From: a marine gamma proteobacterium HTCC2148
Lineage (GTDB): Bacteria; Pseudomonadota; Gammaproteobacteria; Pseudomonadales; Halieaceae
Assembly: GCA_000156295.1 (NCBI GenBank)
Contig: DS999222.1
Location: 110,510 to 174,509 of the forward strand
DNA length: 64,000 nucleotides
Reading direction: 5' to 3'
The position numbers and the translations under genes are program-made. The notes beneath the pieces are model-generated. The model was not told the origin of the DNA and made no database searches. It worked only from the letters and a program-made list of their open reading frames with translations. How positions within the stretch are numbered: position 1 is the first letter of the stretch; the number at the start of each line of letters is the position of its first letter. Below, one piece after another: positions 46,991 through 57,294 of the stretch.

Positions 46991-48868
46991 ATGCTAAATA
47001 AGTATCCTCTGTGGAAATACCTGCTGGTGCTCTCCGTGCTGTGCCTGGGCTTTTTCTATGCAGCACCCAACCTTTATAAGCCCGACCCGGCATTGCAAAT
47101 TACCGGCGAGAACAGCGCTCAGCTGATTGATAAGAGCACTCTGGTTAGGGCTGAAAAGGCGCTTGATGAGGCTGGAATCGAGTATTTTGGTGAGACCATC
47201 GATAGCGATGGCCGCAACGCACTCATCCGCTTAAAAAATCAAGATAAGCAGTTGCCTGCACAGGCCAAGGTGTCTCGCGCTCTGGGAGACGGCTTCATCG
47301 TGGCCTTGAACCTGGCACCAACAACGCCCAGCTGGCTGAGCGATTTTGGCGCTCAACCGGTAAAACTGGGCCTTGATTTACGCGGTGGCGTGCACTTCAA
47401 ACTGGAGGTGGATGTAAACGCCGCCATTGAGCGCCGCATGGAGTATTACCTCAATGCTACCAAGCGCGCCTTGCGCGAGGCCCGCATTCGCGGCTACGTC
47501 AACGTAGACGACAAAGGCCGCCTGGAGACAAAGTTTAAATCAGAGAGTCTGCGAGAGCAGGCCCGTACCATCATTGCGGAAAATCACCCTGAGCTGGTGC
47601 TGGATCGTGTTGATGAGGAAGATAGCTGGAATCTGTATGGCGCTATGGCTGACGCTACCCGCAAGGAATTGGCAGATTATGCGGTCAGCCAGAACTTGAC
47701 CACGCTCCGCAATCGAGTCAACGAATTGGGCGTGTCAGAGCCACTGGTGCAGCGTCAGGGTCAGAACCGCATCGTAGTCGAGCTGGCGGGGATTCAGGAT
47801 ACCGCGGAGGCCAAGCGTATTCTTGGCAAGGTGGCTAATCTGGAATTCCGGATGGTGGCTAAGTTGGAAGCGGCATCCTCAGAGAAACAGCGGTTTGAGT
47901 ACCGCAGCACGGATCGTGCGGGTATGAGCGAATGGCTGGAGCGAGAGCTGATTCTCACCGGTGAGCGCGTCACTAACGCCCAGGCCAGTTTTGACCAGAA
48001 TGGTCAGCCCAATGTCCAGATCAGCCTTGATAGCGAAGGTGGGTTGCTGATGAACCGGGCCACTCGCGACAACATCAAGCGCCGCATGGGTGTGCTCTTT
48101 ATCGAACGCAAGTACCGAACCCACTATGAACGCGGTGAAGACGGCGAAGAGGTTGCGGTTAAAGTACCTTACGATGAGAAGAAGCTGCTCACTGCGCCGG
48201 TTATTCAGTCTGCCCTGGGAGCCCAGTTTCAAATTACGGGACTGGATAGTCCGCTAGAGGCCTCTGAATTGGCCCTTATGCTGCGTGCCGGTGCGCTGGC
48301 CGCTCCGATTACCTTCGTGGAAGAGCGAACAGTGGGCCCGTCTTTGGGCGCCGAAAACATTCGTCTGGGCGTGAAGTCGGTGCAGATGGGTCTGGCTCTG
48401 GTGGTGCTGTTTATGGTGCTTTATTACCGCGTATTTGGCATCGCAGCGGTAGTTGCGCTGAGTTGTAACCTGGTGTTGATGATTGCCTTCATGTCCATGA
48501 TTGGAGCAACCCTTACCCTGCCGGGTATCGCCGGTATTGTGTTAACGGTGGGCATGGCGGTGGACGCCAACGTGCTTATATTCTCTCGAATACGGGAGGA
48601 GTTAAGGAATGGTATGTCGCCACAGATGGCCATCCACTCTGGCTTCGAGCGCGCCGTAGCAACTATTCTGGATGCCAACATCACTACCTTGATTGTCGCC
48701 ATTATTCTTTACGCAGTGGGCACCGGACCGGTGAAGGGTTTTGCAGTGACCCTGTCGGTGGGCATTGTCACCTCGATGTTCACCGCCATTCTGGGCACAC
48801 GTGCCCTGATTAACCTGATCTACGGCGGCCGCCGTGTTGAGAAGCTGTCAATTGGAGGAGGCGTCTAA
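46991..48868 (+). CDS. secD: protein translocase subunit SecD
   Basis: A 625-residue membrane subunit that uses proton flow to support Sec export. One N-terminal membrane segment (about 10-27), a large periplasmic P1 domain (about 28-450) containing KLGLDLRGGVHFKLEVD, and five C-terminal membrane segments follow. The conserved GTGPVKGFAVTLSVGI region is in the last part. secF overlaps by one base (TAATG). No yajC or tgt lies directly upstream, unlike the common tgt-yajC-secD order. Confidence 0.97.
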   Translation: MLNKYPLWKYLLVLSVLCLGFFYAAPNLYKPDPALQITGENSAQLIDKSTLVRAEKALDEAGIEYFGETIDSDGRNALIRLKNQDKQLPAQAKVSRALGDGFIVALNLAPTTPSWLSDFGAQPVKLGLDLRGGVHFKLEVDVNAAIERRMEYYLNATKRALREARIRGYVNVDDKGRLETKFKSESLREQARTIIAENHPELVLDRVDEEDSWNLYGAMADATRKELADYAVSQNLTTLRNRVNELGVSEPLVQRQGQNRIVVELAGIQDTAEAKRILGKVANLEFRMVAKLEAASSEKQRFEYRSTDRAGMSEWLERELILTGERVTNAQASFDQNGQPNVQISLDSEGGLLMNRATRDNIKRRMGVLFIERKYRTHYERGEDGEEVAVKVPYDEKKLLTAPVIQSALGAQFQITGLDSPLEASELALMLRAGALAAPITFVEERTVGPSLGAENIRLGVKSVQMGLALVVLFMVLYYRVFGIAAVVALSCNLVLMIAFMSMIGATLTLPGIAGIVLTVGMAVDANVLIFSRIREELRNGMSPQMAIHSGFERAVATILDANITTLIVAIILYAVGTGPVKGFAVTLSVGIVTSMFTAILGTRALINLIYGGRRVEKLSIGGGV

Positions 48869-49782
48869 TGAAAATTATCGATTTCATGGGGCAGCGCAAA
48901 ATGGCCCTCGTTTTCTCCGCCATTCTTTTGGCAATATCCATTGGCTCACTAGCGACTAAACAACTTAATTGGGGTCTGGATTTTACCGGTGGCACGTTGG
49001 TAGAGGTGCACTACAGCGAGACCGCAGATCTCACCGCAATTCGAAAAACATTGGGCGCCGAAGGTTACGCCGGCGCCATTGTGGTCAGTTTTGGTACTGA
49101 CAAGGACGTATTGATTCGCTTGCCCAAGGGTTACTCAGACAGCGAAGGCGCTCAGCTGCTCGCCGGTTTGCAGCGCGCCTACAGTGGCAACGTGGAGTTA
49201 CGGCGGATCGAATTTGTCGGCCCTCAGGTCGGTGACGAGCTGCGCGAACAGGGTGGCCTCGCCATGCTGCTGGCGTTGGGCTTGGTGATGCTCTATATCG
49301 CGTTTCGTTTTCAGCTCAAGTTTGCGGTAGGTGCGGTGGTGGCATTGGTCCACGACGTTTTGGTAGTGCTGGGGTTTTTCTCGGTTACCGGGGTCGAATT
49401 TGATTTGACCGTGCTCGCAGCGTTGCTGGCGGTTATTGGTTATTCACTTAATGACACTATCGTTGTGTCGGATCGCATTCGAGAGAATTTCCGCAAACTA
49501 CGCAAGACAGATCCGGTCGAGGTGATCAATATTTCCCTGACCGAAACTCTTGGCCGTACCCTGGTAACGTCCTTGACGACAATGCTGGTGCTGGTAGCGC
49601 TTGCTGTGTTTGGTGGCGAGATGATCAACGCCTTCGCAATTGCATTGCTTGTCGGCGTATTCATCGGTACTTATTCTTCTATCTACGTAGCGGCAAATGC
49701 ACTGCTGATGATGGGTGTGAGTAAAGAAGACTTGATGATTCCAGTGAAGGAAGGGGCCGAGCAGGAAGATTTGACTCCCTGA
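48868..49782 (+). CDS. secF: protein translocase subunit SecF
   Basis: A 304-residue partner of SecD with six membrane segments and a small periplasmic P4 domain. The motif GLDFTGGTLVEV near residue 36 and VIGYSLNDTIVVSDRIREN near residue 190-208 are signature SecF sequences. It overlaps the secD stop by one base, so the two are coupled. The gene converges with suhB with a 41-base gap. Confidence 0.97.
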   Translation: MKIIDFMGQRKMALVFSAILLAISIGSLATKQLNWGLDFTGGTLVEVHYSETADLTAIRKTLGAEGYAGAIVVSFGTDKDVLIRLPKGYSDSEGAQLLAGLQRAYSGNVELRRIEFVGPQVGDELREQGGLAMLLALGLVMLYIAFRFQLKFAVGAVVALVHDVLVVLGFFSVTGVEFDLTVLAALLAVIGYSLNDTIVVSDRIRENFRKLRKTDPVEVINISLTETLGRTLVTSLTTMLVLVALAVFGGEMINAFAIALLVGVFIGTYSSIYVAANALLMMGVSKEDLMIPVKEGAEQEDLTP

Positions 49783-49823
49783 GGCGCGCTAACTAGCCTG
49801 GCCCGATCGAGCGCTCAGTTCGG

Positions 49824-50618
49824 TCAGCCGAGCAGTGGCTTGGTCGCCTGTAAAACAGCTTTGAAGCACTTGGGGCTGCCGCAAACGATATTGCCGGACT
49901 CCATGTAGCGATCCGAGGCATCGATATCAGCAATCAGGCCGCCAGCTTCCTTTATCAGGAGTGCGCCAGCTGCAATGTCCCACTGAGCAAGGCCAATTTC
50001 CCAGAACGCGTCCAGGCGTCCGGCGGCTACGTAGGCCAGATCAAGCGATGCCGCGCCAGCACGTCGGATGCCGGCACATTGTCCCGCCAGCACCTCCACT
50101 GACTTAGCGTAAGGCTCCAGTTTGTCCTCGCAATGGCCTTTGAAAGGAATGCCAGTGCCCAGTAGGGCGCCTTCCAGGCTGGTGCGATTGGAGACTCGAA
50201 TACGACGGCCGTTGAGTTGGGCGCCGCGGCCACGGGAGGCAGTGAATTCTTCCTGACGAACAGGGTCTAGAACGACCGCATGCTCCAGTTTGCCTTTGAA
50301 CAGACAGGCTATGGATACCGCATAGTGCGGAATGCCACGAGTAAAATTGGTGGTGCCGTCCAGTGGGTCGATGATCCAGCGATAATCCGCGTTTTCATCG
50401 CCGGTCAGCCCAGTCTCTTCACCGAGAATTGCGTGATCAGGGTAAGCCTTTTGCAGGTGATAAATAATTTCCTGTTCAGCATTGATATCGACTTCGCTGA
50501 CGTAGTCATTGACGCCCTTGGCCACGATGTCGAAGCGATCGAGATCATCGGAGGCGCGCACGATGTTTTCTCCGGCCTTGCGGGCGGCGCGCAGCGCTAT
50601 GTTGATCATCGGTTCCAT
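49824..50618 (-). CDS. suhB: inositol monophosphatase family protein SuhB
   Basis: A 264-residue magnesium-dependent phosphatase. The metal-binding motif GEETG is followed by IDPLDGTTNFTRG (about residues 83-95) and a later second motif near WDIAAGALLIKEAGG. The start MEPMINIALRAARKAG resembles E. coli SuhB, which also binds transcription factors in rRNA antitermination. It is divergent from trmJ with a 98-base gap. Confidence 0.95.
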   Translation of the reverse strand: MEPMINIALRAARKAGENIVRASDDLDRFDIVAKGVNDYVSEVDINAEQEIIYHLQKAYPDHAILGEETGLTGDENADYRWIIDPLDGTTNFTRGIPHYAVSIACLFKGKLEHAVVLDPVRQEEFTASRGRGAQLNGRRIRVSNRTSLEGALLGTGIPFKGHCEDKLEPYAKSVEVLAGQCAGIRRAGAASLDLAYVAAGRLDAFWEIGLAQWDIAAGALLIKEAGGLIADIDASDRYMESGNIVCGSPKCFKAVLQATKPLLG

Positions 50619-50716
50619 GGGGTCGTCCTTGGTCGGTCTCGGGCGCGCGATTATAGAGCAACTGCCGCAAAAAATCTGCTAAACTTCGCGCCCCAAAAAA
50701 GCGTCGTCTGTCTGTT

Positions 50717-51469
50717 ATGAATCTCAACAATATTCGGATCGTTCTGGTAAACACCAGCCATCCCGGCAATATCGGCGGTGTGGCCCGTGCCATGAAAAAT
50801 ATGGGGCTATCGCGACTGTATCTGGTCGAACCCAGGCAGTTCCCGGACGAACAGGCGGACTGGCGAGCCGCGTCTGCTGCAGATGTGCTGGATACGGCGG
50901 TGGTCACTGAGTCGCTTGAGGAAGCGATTGCAGACTGTCAGTTTGTGGTGGGTACCAGCGCTCGAGGCCGCCGAATACCCTGGCCGTTATTGGACCCCCG
51001 CCAATGCGCGGAGCGAATGGCGTTAGCTTCGAATGACGAGCAGGTGGCGGTGCTGTTTGGGCGCGAGGACAGGGGACTTACCAACGACGAGCTAAAGTTG
51101 TGCAACCTGCACCTCAATATTCCGACCTCAGAAGATTACAGTTCCCTGAACCTGGCGATGGCTGTGCAGGTCGTTTGTTATGAATTGCGCATGTTACTGA
51201 ACAGCCCATTGTTGCCTAAAACCGAGGATGAGGAGTGGGATACACCATTTACCACCGGAGAAAACATGGAGCGCTTCTACTCACATTTGGAAGAGACGCT
51301 GACCGATATTGAATTTTTGGACCCTGCAGCACCCCGTCAGCTCATGGTACGCTTGAGGCGTCTATACAGCCGGGTTCGCCTGGACGAAATGGAGCTGAAT
51401 ATTCTCAGGGGGATTCTCACTGAGACCCAGAAATGGGTCAGTAAGAGCAAAAACAAGTTGCCCAAGTAA
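50717..51469 (+). CDS. trmJ: tRNA (cytidine/uridine-2'-O-)-methyltransferase TrmJ
   Basis: A 250-residue SPOUT methyltransferase of position 32 in tRNA. N-terminal RIVLVNTSHPGNIGGVARAMKNMGL and the knot region LFGREDRGLTNDEL then IPTSEDYSSLNLAMAVQV are characteristic. The C-terminal extension after about residue 165 matches TrmJ. It lies 105 bases before iscR, the usual order in Pseudomonas and E. coli. Confidence 0.95.
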   Translation: MNLNNIRIVLVNTSHPGNIGGVARAMKNMGLSRLYLVEPRQFPDEQADWRAASAADVLDTAVVTESLEEAIADCQFVVGTSARGRRIPWPLLDPRQCAERMALASNDEQVAVLFGREDRGLTNDELKLCNLHLNIPTSEDYSSLNLAMAVQVVCYELRMLLNSPLLPKTEDEEWDTPFTTGENMERFYSHLEETLTDIEFLDPAAPRQLMVRLRRLYSRVRLDEMELNILRGILTETQKWVSKSKNKLPK

Positions 51470-51511
51470 AGTCCGGGTTTGCGCTAAAGACCAAGTAAAT
51501 CAGTTGGTTTT

Positions 51512-51544
51512 ATAGTTGACCAAAATAGTAGGTTATTGCATAAT
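51512..51544 (+). promoter_or_regulatory. iscR promoter with type 1 IscR site
   Basis: A -35 TTGACC (51516-51521), 17 bases, and -10 CATAAT (51539-51544). The 25 bases at 51512-51536, starting ATAGTTGACC and ending AGGTTAT, resemble the type 1 (cluster-dependent) IscR recognition element known from E. coli iscR, so holo-IscR would cover the -35 and repress the operon. Confidence 0.75.
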
Positions 51545-51574
51545 TTCAGGCTCGGTATTAGAAGAGTTAGACGT

Positions 51575-52048
51575 ATGCGACTCACAACCAAAGGGCGGTA
51601 CGCTGTGACCGCGATGTTGGACCTGGCGCTGCACGGCAGTAGTGGCCCGGTCAGCCTGGCCGATATTTCCGGGCGGCAAGATATTTCCCTGTCTTACCTT
51701 GAGCAGTTGTTTGCCAAACTTCGCCGCAATGACCTGGTCACCAGCGTTCGCGGGCCTGGCGGCGGCTACCGTTTGAGTCGGCATACGGGTGAGATTTTCG
51801 TCGCCCAGATCGTCGATGCCGTGAATGAGGCAGTCGACGCGACCGGCTGTGGTGGCACCAGTGACTGTCAGCAGGGCGAAGTGTGCCTGACCCATCATCT
51901 GTGGTGCGACCTGAGCGACCAGATTCATGGTTTTCTCAGCCAGATAAGTCTGGCAAACCTAGTTGAGCGTAAAGAAGTAAAGCATATCTCTGCCCGCCAA
52001 GATGCGCGTGCGGAGCAGGACGAGGCGCTGGTGCTCAGCGAAGTCTGA
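51575..52048 (+). CDS. iscR: Fe-S cluster assembly transcription factor IscR
   Basis: From the ATG at 51575 ([11 protein letters not shown]) IscR is 157 residues. Rrf2-type winged helix with [22 protein letters not shown], then GPGGGYRL. The 2Fe-2S ligands Cys92, Cys98, Cys104 and His107 occupy the same positions as in E. coli. It represses the isc operon when carrying a cluster. First gene of iscRSUA-hscBA-fdx-iscX. Confidence 0.97.
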   Translation: MRLTTKGRYAVTAMLDLALHGSSGPVSLADISGRQDISLSYLEQLFAKLRRNDLVTSVRGPGGGYRLSRHTGEIFVAQIVDAVNEAVDATGCGGTSDCQQGEVCLTHHLWCDLSDQIHGFLSQISLANLVERKEVKHISARQDARAEQDEALVLSEV

Positions 52049-52071
52049 GTGCAGTAACGGAGTTGTTAAAA

Positions 52072-53286
52072 ATGCAAAAACCGATCTATTTTGATTATCT
52101 GGCCACGACACCGGTAGACCCTCGGGTCGTCGAGAAAATGGTCCACTGCTTGTCGGTAGAGGGGAACTTCGGTAACCCGGCTTCCCGCTCACACCTTTAT
52201 GGCTGGAAGGCGGAAGAGGCAGTGGAAAATGCCCGCCGTCAGGTGGCTGATCTACTTAATGCAGACCCTCGCGAGGTTGTGTGGACGTCTGGTGCGACCG
52301 AATCCGATAATCTGGCAATCAAAGGCGTTGCTCACTTCTACCAGAAGCGAGGTAAGCACATAATTACTTCCAAAATTGAGCACAAGGCCGTTTTGGATAC
52401 TTGCCGTCAGTTGGAGCGAGAAGGTTACGAGGTCACGTATCTCGATCCTAACAAGCAGGGTCTTGTGACACCTGAAGCCGTCGCCGAAGCCCTGCGTGAA
52501 GACACCGTATTGGTGAGTATCATGCATGCCAACAATGAAATTGGCACGGTCAATGACATCGCCGGTATCGGCGAGGTCACCCGCAACGCCGGCGTGTTGT
52601 TCCATGTGGATGCGGCACAAAGCGCGGGCAAGGTTGAGCTGGATATGGAGGCCATGAAAGTGGACTTGATGTCCTTGTCTGGCCATAAAATGTATGGCCC
52701 CAAGGGAGTCGGAGTATTGTTTGTGCGTCGCAAACCTCGCGTTCGCCTGGAAGCTCAAATGCACGGCGGTGGCCACGAACGCGGAATGCGCTCAGGTACG
52801 CTGGCAACGCATCAAATTGTAGGCATGGGTGAAGCAGCTCACGTTGCCAACGAAGGCATGGCAGATGAAGCTGTGCGGTTAAAAGCCCTGCGACAGCGTT
52901 TTTGGGACGGAATAAAAGATATCGAAGAGGTGCACGTCAACGGCGACATGGATCAGCGTTTGCCTGGCGCTATCAACGTGAGCATTGCATTCGTCGAAGG
53001 CGAGTCGTTGATCATGTCACTGAAGGATCTGGCCATTTCCAGTGGTTCAGCTTGCACTTCTGCCAGTCTCGAGCCTTCTTACGTGCTGCGCGCCCTGGGC
53101 CTGAATGACGAGCTGGCGCACAGTTCCTTGCGCTTCAGCTTTGGTCGTTTCACCACCGAGGAAGACGTTGATGTGGCCGTGGCGCAATTGCGCGGTGCGG
53201 TCGGTAAATTGAGGGAGCTTTCGCCCCTTTGGGATATGTATCAGGACGGTGTCGACTTGAGCACCATCGAGTGGGCTGCCCACTAG
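52072..53286 (+). CDS. iscS: cysteine desulfurase IscS
   Basis: PLP enzyme that supplies sulfur for clusters and tRNA thiolation. Starting at ATG 52072 (GGAG 9 bases upstream) it is 404 residues as in E. coli. The PLP Lys is in [12 protein letters not shown], the substrate region in [11 protein letters not shown] and the active Cys in [13 protein letters not shown] at about residue 328. [11 protein letters not shown] differs from the commoner YSATTPVD by Leu for Ser. Confidence 0.97.
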   Translation: MQKPIYFDYLATTPVDPRVVEKMVHCLSVEGNFGNPASRSHLYGWKAEEAVENARRQVADLLNADPREVVWTSGATESDNLAIKGVAHFYQKRGKHIITSKIEHKAVLDTCRQLEREGYEVTYLDPNKQGLVTPEAVAEALREDTVLVSIMHANNEIGTVNDIAGIGEVTRNAGVLFHVDAAQSAGKVELDMEAMKVDLMSLSGHKMYGPKGVGVLFVRRKPRVRLEAQMHGGGHERGMRSGTLATHQIVGMGEAAHVANEGMADEAVRLKALRQRFWDGIKDIEEVHVNGDMDQRLPGAINVSIAFVEGESLIMSLKDLAISSGSACTSASLEPSYVLRALGLNDELAHSSLRFSFGRFTTEEDVDVAVAQLRGAVGKLRELSPLWDMYQDGVDLSTIEWAAH

Positions 53287-53304
53287 CGGTAAAGGAGAAA
53301 AACC

Positions 53305-53691
53305 ATGGCATATAGCGATAAAGTACTGGATCACTACGAAAACCCCCGTAACGTCGGCAAGATGGATGCTGCTGATGAAAGCGTAGGCACCGGCATGGTT
53401 GGCGCGCCGGCATGTGGTGACGTGATGCGCCTGCAAATCAAGGTGAATGACGAGGGTGTTATCGAGGACGCCAAGTTCAAAACCTACGGCTGTGGCTCTG
53501 CCATCGCCTCCAGCTCGTTGCTGACTGAGTGGGTGAAGGGTAAGAACCTGGACGAGGCCGAGCAAATTAAAAACACAGAGATAGCTGAAGAGTTGGCTCT
53601 GCCACCGGTGAAAATCCACTGCAGCGTGTTGGCTGAAGATGCTATCAAGGCAGCGGTAAAGGATTTACGCGACAAGCGAGGAAACGCTTGA
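53305..53691 (+). CDS. iscU: Fe-S cluster scaffold IscU
   Basis: A 128-residue scaffold with ligand cysteines Cys37 (GAPACGD), Cys63 (YGCGSA) and Cys106 ([10 protein letters not shown]), and Asp39. The HscA-binding LPPVK motif is at residues 99-103. All match E. coli numbering. A GTAAAGGAG site precedes the ATG. Its stop overlaps the iscA start. Confidence 0.97.
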   Translation: MAYSDKVLDHYENPRNVGKMDAADESVGTGMVGAPACGDVMRLQIKVNDEGVIEDAKFKTYGCGSAIASSSLLTEWVKGKNLDEAEQIKNTEIAEELALPPVKIHCSVLAEDAIKAAVKDLRDKRGNA

Positions 53692-54017
53692 TGGGTAGTA
53701 TCTCCATCTCTGAGTCTGCGGCACGACACGTGGCATCGCAGCTGGAAGGGCGTGGCAAAGGGCTCGGCATTCGCTTAGGGGTGACTACCTCTGGGTGTTC
53801 CGGTATGGCCTACGTTTTGGAGTTTGTCGATGAGCTGACGGCCGAGGACGAAGTGTTTGAAAATCACGGCGTGAAGGTGTTTATCGATCCTAAAAGCCTG
53901 GTCTACCTGGATGGCACCGAACTCGATTTTGTGCGCGAAGGCGTGAATGAAGGCCTTCAGTTTCGCAACCCCAATGTCTCGGCAGAATGCGGTTGCGGCG
54001 AAAGTTTTACCGTATAA
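53691..54017 (+). CDS. iscA: iron-sulfur cluster assembly protein IscA
   Basis: A 108-residue A-type carrier. Three conserved cysteines, Cys36 (TSGCSGM) and Cys100/Cys102 (ECGCGESF), bind iron or clusters. The ATG at 53691 overlaps the iscU stop by one base (TGATG); the longer frame start at 53688 (TTG) is not needed. It is followed by hscB 33 bases later. Confidence 0.96.
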   Translation: MGSISISESAARHVASQLEGRGKGLGIRLGVTTSGCSGMAYVLEFVDELTAEDEVFENHGVKVFIDPKSLVYLDGTELDFVREGVNEGLQFRNPNVSAECGCGESFTV

Positions 54018-54050
54018 TCCCCAGCCCGAAACCAAAGCGGCCACGGCGGC

Positions 54051-54590
54051 ATGTCAACCCCTGACTTTACCCAGACCTATTTCCAGCTGTTTGATCTCCC
54101 GGTGCGGTTTGCGGTGGATACCGTCGCCTTGGGCGACGTTTATCGACAGTTGCAGCGAGAACTTCACCCCGACAGGTTTGCCAGTGCGGCTGATCACGAG
54201 CAGCGCATAGCGGTGCAGTACTCGGCTTTCGTCAATGAAGCCTATGCGGTGCTCAAAGCGCCTTTGCCCAGGGCCTTGTATTTGCTTGAACTCAAAGGGA
54301 TGAGTCAGGAGGAGATTTCCCGTCAACAGGTAGACGGCGGGTTCCTAATTGAGCAAATGGAGCTGCGCGAGAAACTGGAGACCATGCACGATCTGGTTGA
54401 CCCTGACACAGTGCTGGATCATCTGGTCGGTGAAATTTCTGCCGATATCAAGTTGCATCACGCGGAGTTCGAAAGCGCTTACACCCATTCTGATTTGCCC
54501 GCTGCCGCCAGTGCCTGTGTAAAGATGCAGTATTTGGAAAAATTGCTGCAGGAAGCGGAGCAGATCGAATCAGATCTGATGGATAACTAA
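54051..54590 (+). CDS. hscB: co-chaperone HscB
   Basis: A 179-residue J-domain co-chaperone. The J domain (about 5-75) has the HPDRFA motif at residues 39-44, and the C-terminal helical domain binds IscU. It stimulates the HscA ATPase. Its stop codon directly abuts the hscA start. Confidence 0.95.
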   Translation: MSTPDFTQTYFQLFDLPVRFAVDTVALGDVYRQLQRELHPDRFASAADHEQRIAVQYSAFVNEAYAVLKAPLPRALYLLELKGMSQEEISRQQVDGGFLIEQMELREKLETMHDLVDPDTVLDHLVGEISADIKLHHAEFESAYTHSDLPAAASACVKMQYLEKLLQEAEQIESDLMDN

Positions 54591-56471
54591 ATGGCGCTAT
54601 TGCAAATAGCCGAACCCGGCCAGTCCCCGGTACCCCACCAGACCAAGCGCGCGGTGGGTATAGACCTGGGTACGACGAATTCTCTTGTCGCCACCGTGCG
54701 CGGCGGCCGTTCCGAGGTGCTCTCCGATGCCGAGGGTCAGGCCATGTTGCCTTCGGTGGTGAATTACTCCAGTGCAGACGGCGCACGAGTAGGGGCGGTG
54801 GCTCAGGCTTTGTCCAGTGAACACCCTGCCGATACTCTGGTTTCGGTCAAGCGCTTTATGGGGCGCGGCAGGGCAGATGCGCAACAGGAGGCAGAACGAG
54901 CTCATTATCAACTCGCTGACAATGAGGAAGGTATGGTGAGTTTTGTCACTACCCAGGGCACTGTCAGCCCAGTTCAGGCCTCGGCCGAAATTTTATCGGT
55001 CCTTGAGACTCGCGCCCGGGAGGCGTTGGGTGGCGAGATCGAAGGTGCGGTGATTACCGTGCCTGCGTATTTTGATGACGCCCAGAGACAGGCGACTAAA
55101 GACGCGGCAACACTCGCCGGATTGCCGGTCATGCGGTTGCTCAACGAACCAACGGCTGCTGCGGTGGCCTACGGCCTCGATTCTGGAGAGGAGGGCGTGA
55201 TCGCGGTTTACGATCTTGGCGGTGGCACCTTTGATATATCGATATTGAGGCTGCATCGAGGGGTTTTTGAAGTGCTGGCAACGGGTGGAGATACCGCTTT
55301 GGGCGGCGATGACCTGGATGCGGCGGTCGCCGGCTGGGCACTGGAGCAACGACCCGGTGCCCCGTTATCGGGTGGCCAACATCGAGCCCTGCGGAGTATG
55401 GCCAGAAAAGCAAAAGAGGCGCTGTCTACAGGGAACAGTGTCGACCTGCCCGTGGCAGAAATTGTGGCCGACGCCCAATCCCTAACTTTGTCACGCGTCG
55501 ATTTTGAGGCGTTGATACAACCATTGGTAAAACGCACTTTGCGCGCCTGTCGTCGCTGTCTGCGTGATGCGGGTATTGCAGCAGTGGACAATGTGGTGAT
55601 GGTGGGCGGTTCCACTCGAGTGCCATTGGTTCGCGCCGCTGTGACGGACTTTTTTGAGCGCAAACCACTCACTGACATTGATCCCGATCGTGTGGTTGCG
55701 ATGGGTGCAGCAATTCAGGCAGATATACTGGTGGGAAACCGTCCGGAGGGCGATCTGTTGCTGCTGGACGTTATCCCGTTGTCGTTGGGCCTTGAGACCA
55801 TGGGCGGCCTGGTGGAGAAAATTGTTCCCCGCAATACGACTATTCCTGTGACCCGGGCACAGGAGTTCACTACTTTTAAAGACGGCCAAACGGCGCTCGC
55901 GGTGCATATCGTGCAGGGAGAAAGAGAGCTGGTTTCCGATTCACGCTCCCTGGCTCGGTTTGAACTGCGCGGCATTCCGCCAATGGTGGCGGGCGCTGCG
56001 CGAATTATGGTCACGTTTCAGGTGGATGCAGACGGACTGTTGAATGTCTCGGCGCAAGAGGCGGCTACCGGGGCTGAAAGCAGCGTCACCGTAAAGCCCT
56101 CCTTTGGCCTCAACGATGAACAAATCACCCAGATGTTGCAGGCGTCATTCAGCCATGCTGCTGATGACAAGAATGCCAGACAGCTGGCGGAGCAGCGCCT
56201 GGATGCCGAGCAGTTGTTGGACGGCTTGGAGGCAGCCCTCGCAGCAGATGGCTCTGAACTACTCAGCCAGCCGGAGTGCGAGGCTCTGCATCGCCTGATG
56301 AGAGAGCTGCGTGAGCAGGCGGCCAGTGAAAGTATTGACGATATCCGCAAACTGACCGAGCAACTGGGTCGCGCCAGCGAAGCATTTGCCGCCAGACGCA
56401 TGGACAAAAGCATTAAACAGGCCCTTTCAGGCGTGAGCCTGGAAGCGCTTGATCAGGAGGTAAGCGAATGA
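54591..56471 (+). CDS. hscA: Fe-S protein assembly chaperone HscA
   Basis: A 626-residue Hsp70 for IscU. The nucleotide-binding domain begins [15 protein letters not shown] and includes [19 protein letters not shown] and [14 protein letters not shown]; the substrate domain and helical lid follow. The N-terminal extension before the first motif (about 22 residues) is typical of HscA. It directly follows hscB and overlaps fdx by 4 bases. Confidence 0.96.
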   Translation: MALLQIAEPGQSPVPHQTKRAVGIDLGTTNSLVATVRGGRSEVLSDAEGQAMLPSVVNYSSADGARVGAVAQALSSEHPADTLVSVKRFMGRGRADAQQEAERAHYQLADNEEGMVSFVTTQGTVSPVQASAEILSVLETRAREALGGEIEGAVITVPAYFDDAQRQATKDAATLAGLPVMRLLNEPTAAAVAYGLDSGEEGVIAVYDLGGGTFDISILRLHRGVFEVLATGGDTALGGDDLDAAVAGWALEQRPGAPLSGGQHRALRSMARKAKEALSTGNSVDLPVAEIVADAQSLTLSRVDFEALIQPLVKRTLRACRRCLRDAGIAAVDNVVMVGGSTRVPLVRAAVTDFFERKPLTDIDPDRVVAMGAAIQADILVGNRPEGDLLLLDVIPLSLGLETMGGLVEKIVPRNTTIPVTRAQEFTTFKDGQTALAVHIVQGERELVSDSRSLARFELRGIPPMVAGAARIMVTFQVDADGLLNVSAQEAATGAESSVTVKPSFGLNDEQITQMLQASFSHAADDKNARQLAEQRLDAEQLLDGLEAALAADGSELLSQPECEALHRLMRELREQAASESIDDIRKLTEQLGRASEAFAARRMDKSIKQALSGVSLEALDQEVSE

Positions 56472-56806
56472 CCCGCATAGTGGTCCTGCCCAACGAAAAT
56501 TTGTGCCCCGAGGGTGCCGTCATCGAAGCCGATCCGGGCGAAACGGTCTGTCGAGCACTGCTGCGCAACCATATCGATATCGAACATGCCTGTGAGATGT
56601 CCTGTGCTTGCACGACCTGCCATATCATTGTGCGTGAAGGCTATGATTCCATTGAAGAGCCCGATGAGTTGGAAGATGATTATCTCGATATGGCATGGGG
56701 CCTGGAGCCCGATTCGCGCCTCTCTTGCCAGGCTGTCATTGCCGACGAGGACCTGGTGGTAGAAATTCCCCGATATACGATCAATATGGTGTCCGAAAGC
56801 CATTAA
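56468..56806 (+). CDS. fdx: ISC system 2Fe-2S ferredoxin
   Basis: A 112-residue adrenodoxin-type ferredoxin. Cluster ligands are Cys42, Cys48, Cys51 (in [12 protein letters not shown]) and Cys87 (RLSCQAV), as in E. coli Fdx. It provides electrons during cluster assembly. The ATG overlaps the hscA end by 4 bases (ATGA), and iscX follows after 27 bases. Confidence 0.97.
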   Translation: MTRIVVLPNENLCPEGAVIEADPGETVCRALLRNHIDIEHACEMSCACTTCHIIVREGYDSIEEPDELEDDYLDMAWGLEPDSRLSCQAVIADEDLVVEIPRYTINMVSESH

Positions 56807-56833
56807 AGATCCCGCAACCACAGGGAGAAAACC

Positions 56834-57028
56834 ATGCGCTGGACCGACATAAGCGATATCGCTATCGAACTTTTCGAAGCACACCCCGATGTGGACCCCT
56901 TGGCACTCAATTTCGTCGATCTTCGTCAATGGGTGCTTGCCCTGCCTGATTTTGACGATGATCCCAATCACTCAGGTGAGAAGATTCTTGAGGCGATTCA
57001 GGCGGCCTGGATCGAAGAACTGGACTGA
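56834..57028 (+). CDS. iscX: Fe-S cluster assembly protein IscX
   Basis: A 64-residue acidic protein (MRWTDISDIAIELFE, ending AIQAAWIEELD) of the IscX/YfhJ family, a regulator or iron donor that binds IscS. The GGGAGAAAACC site precedes the ATG. It is the last gene of the isc operon. Confidence 0.96.
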   Translation: MRWTDISDIAIELFEAHPDVDPLALNFVDLRQWVLALPDFDDDPNHSGEKILEAIQAAWIEELD

Positions 57029-57117
57029 GCTTTCTGGTTCAGGTCAGCTCGGTTGCCCTCATCTCGATGGCCGAAATGGCGCCCGCGGCACACTCTGAGC
57101 GTGTGTATTTTCCCATC

Positions 57118-57142
57118 TTCGTTAAGTTATTGATTTAACGAA
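57118..57142. repeat. stem-loop after the isc operon
   Basis: An 8-base inverted repeat TTCGTTAA (57118-57125) and TTAACGAA (57135-57142) with a 9-base loop lies 90 bases after iscX. It has no T run, so it is not a standard terminator; it may be an mRNA stabiliser or protein site. Confidence 0.4.
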
Positions 57143-57196
57143 AGATTAATATCGCCCACATCGGAAGATCAGGGTGAAACCAACACCTAAAGTCCG

Positions 57197-57202
57197 TATA
57201 AT
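57197..57202 (+). promoter_or_regulatory. possible ndk promoter -10
   Basis: A consensus TATAAT lies about 93 bases before the ndk ATG, after the isc stem-loop. No good -35 was found at 16-18 bases. It suggests that ndk starts its own transcript, separate from isc. Confidence 0.35.
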
Positions 57203-57294
57203 TCCCCGGCTTATTTCGCACCTGTCTGGGCGGGGCCCAAAAGGCTATCCGCGGGACAGTTGTTTATCCTTGAAATTCCAATTGGAGAACTCCC

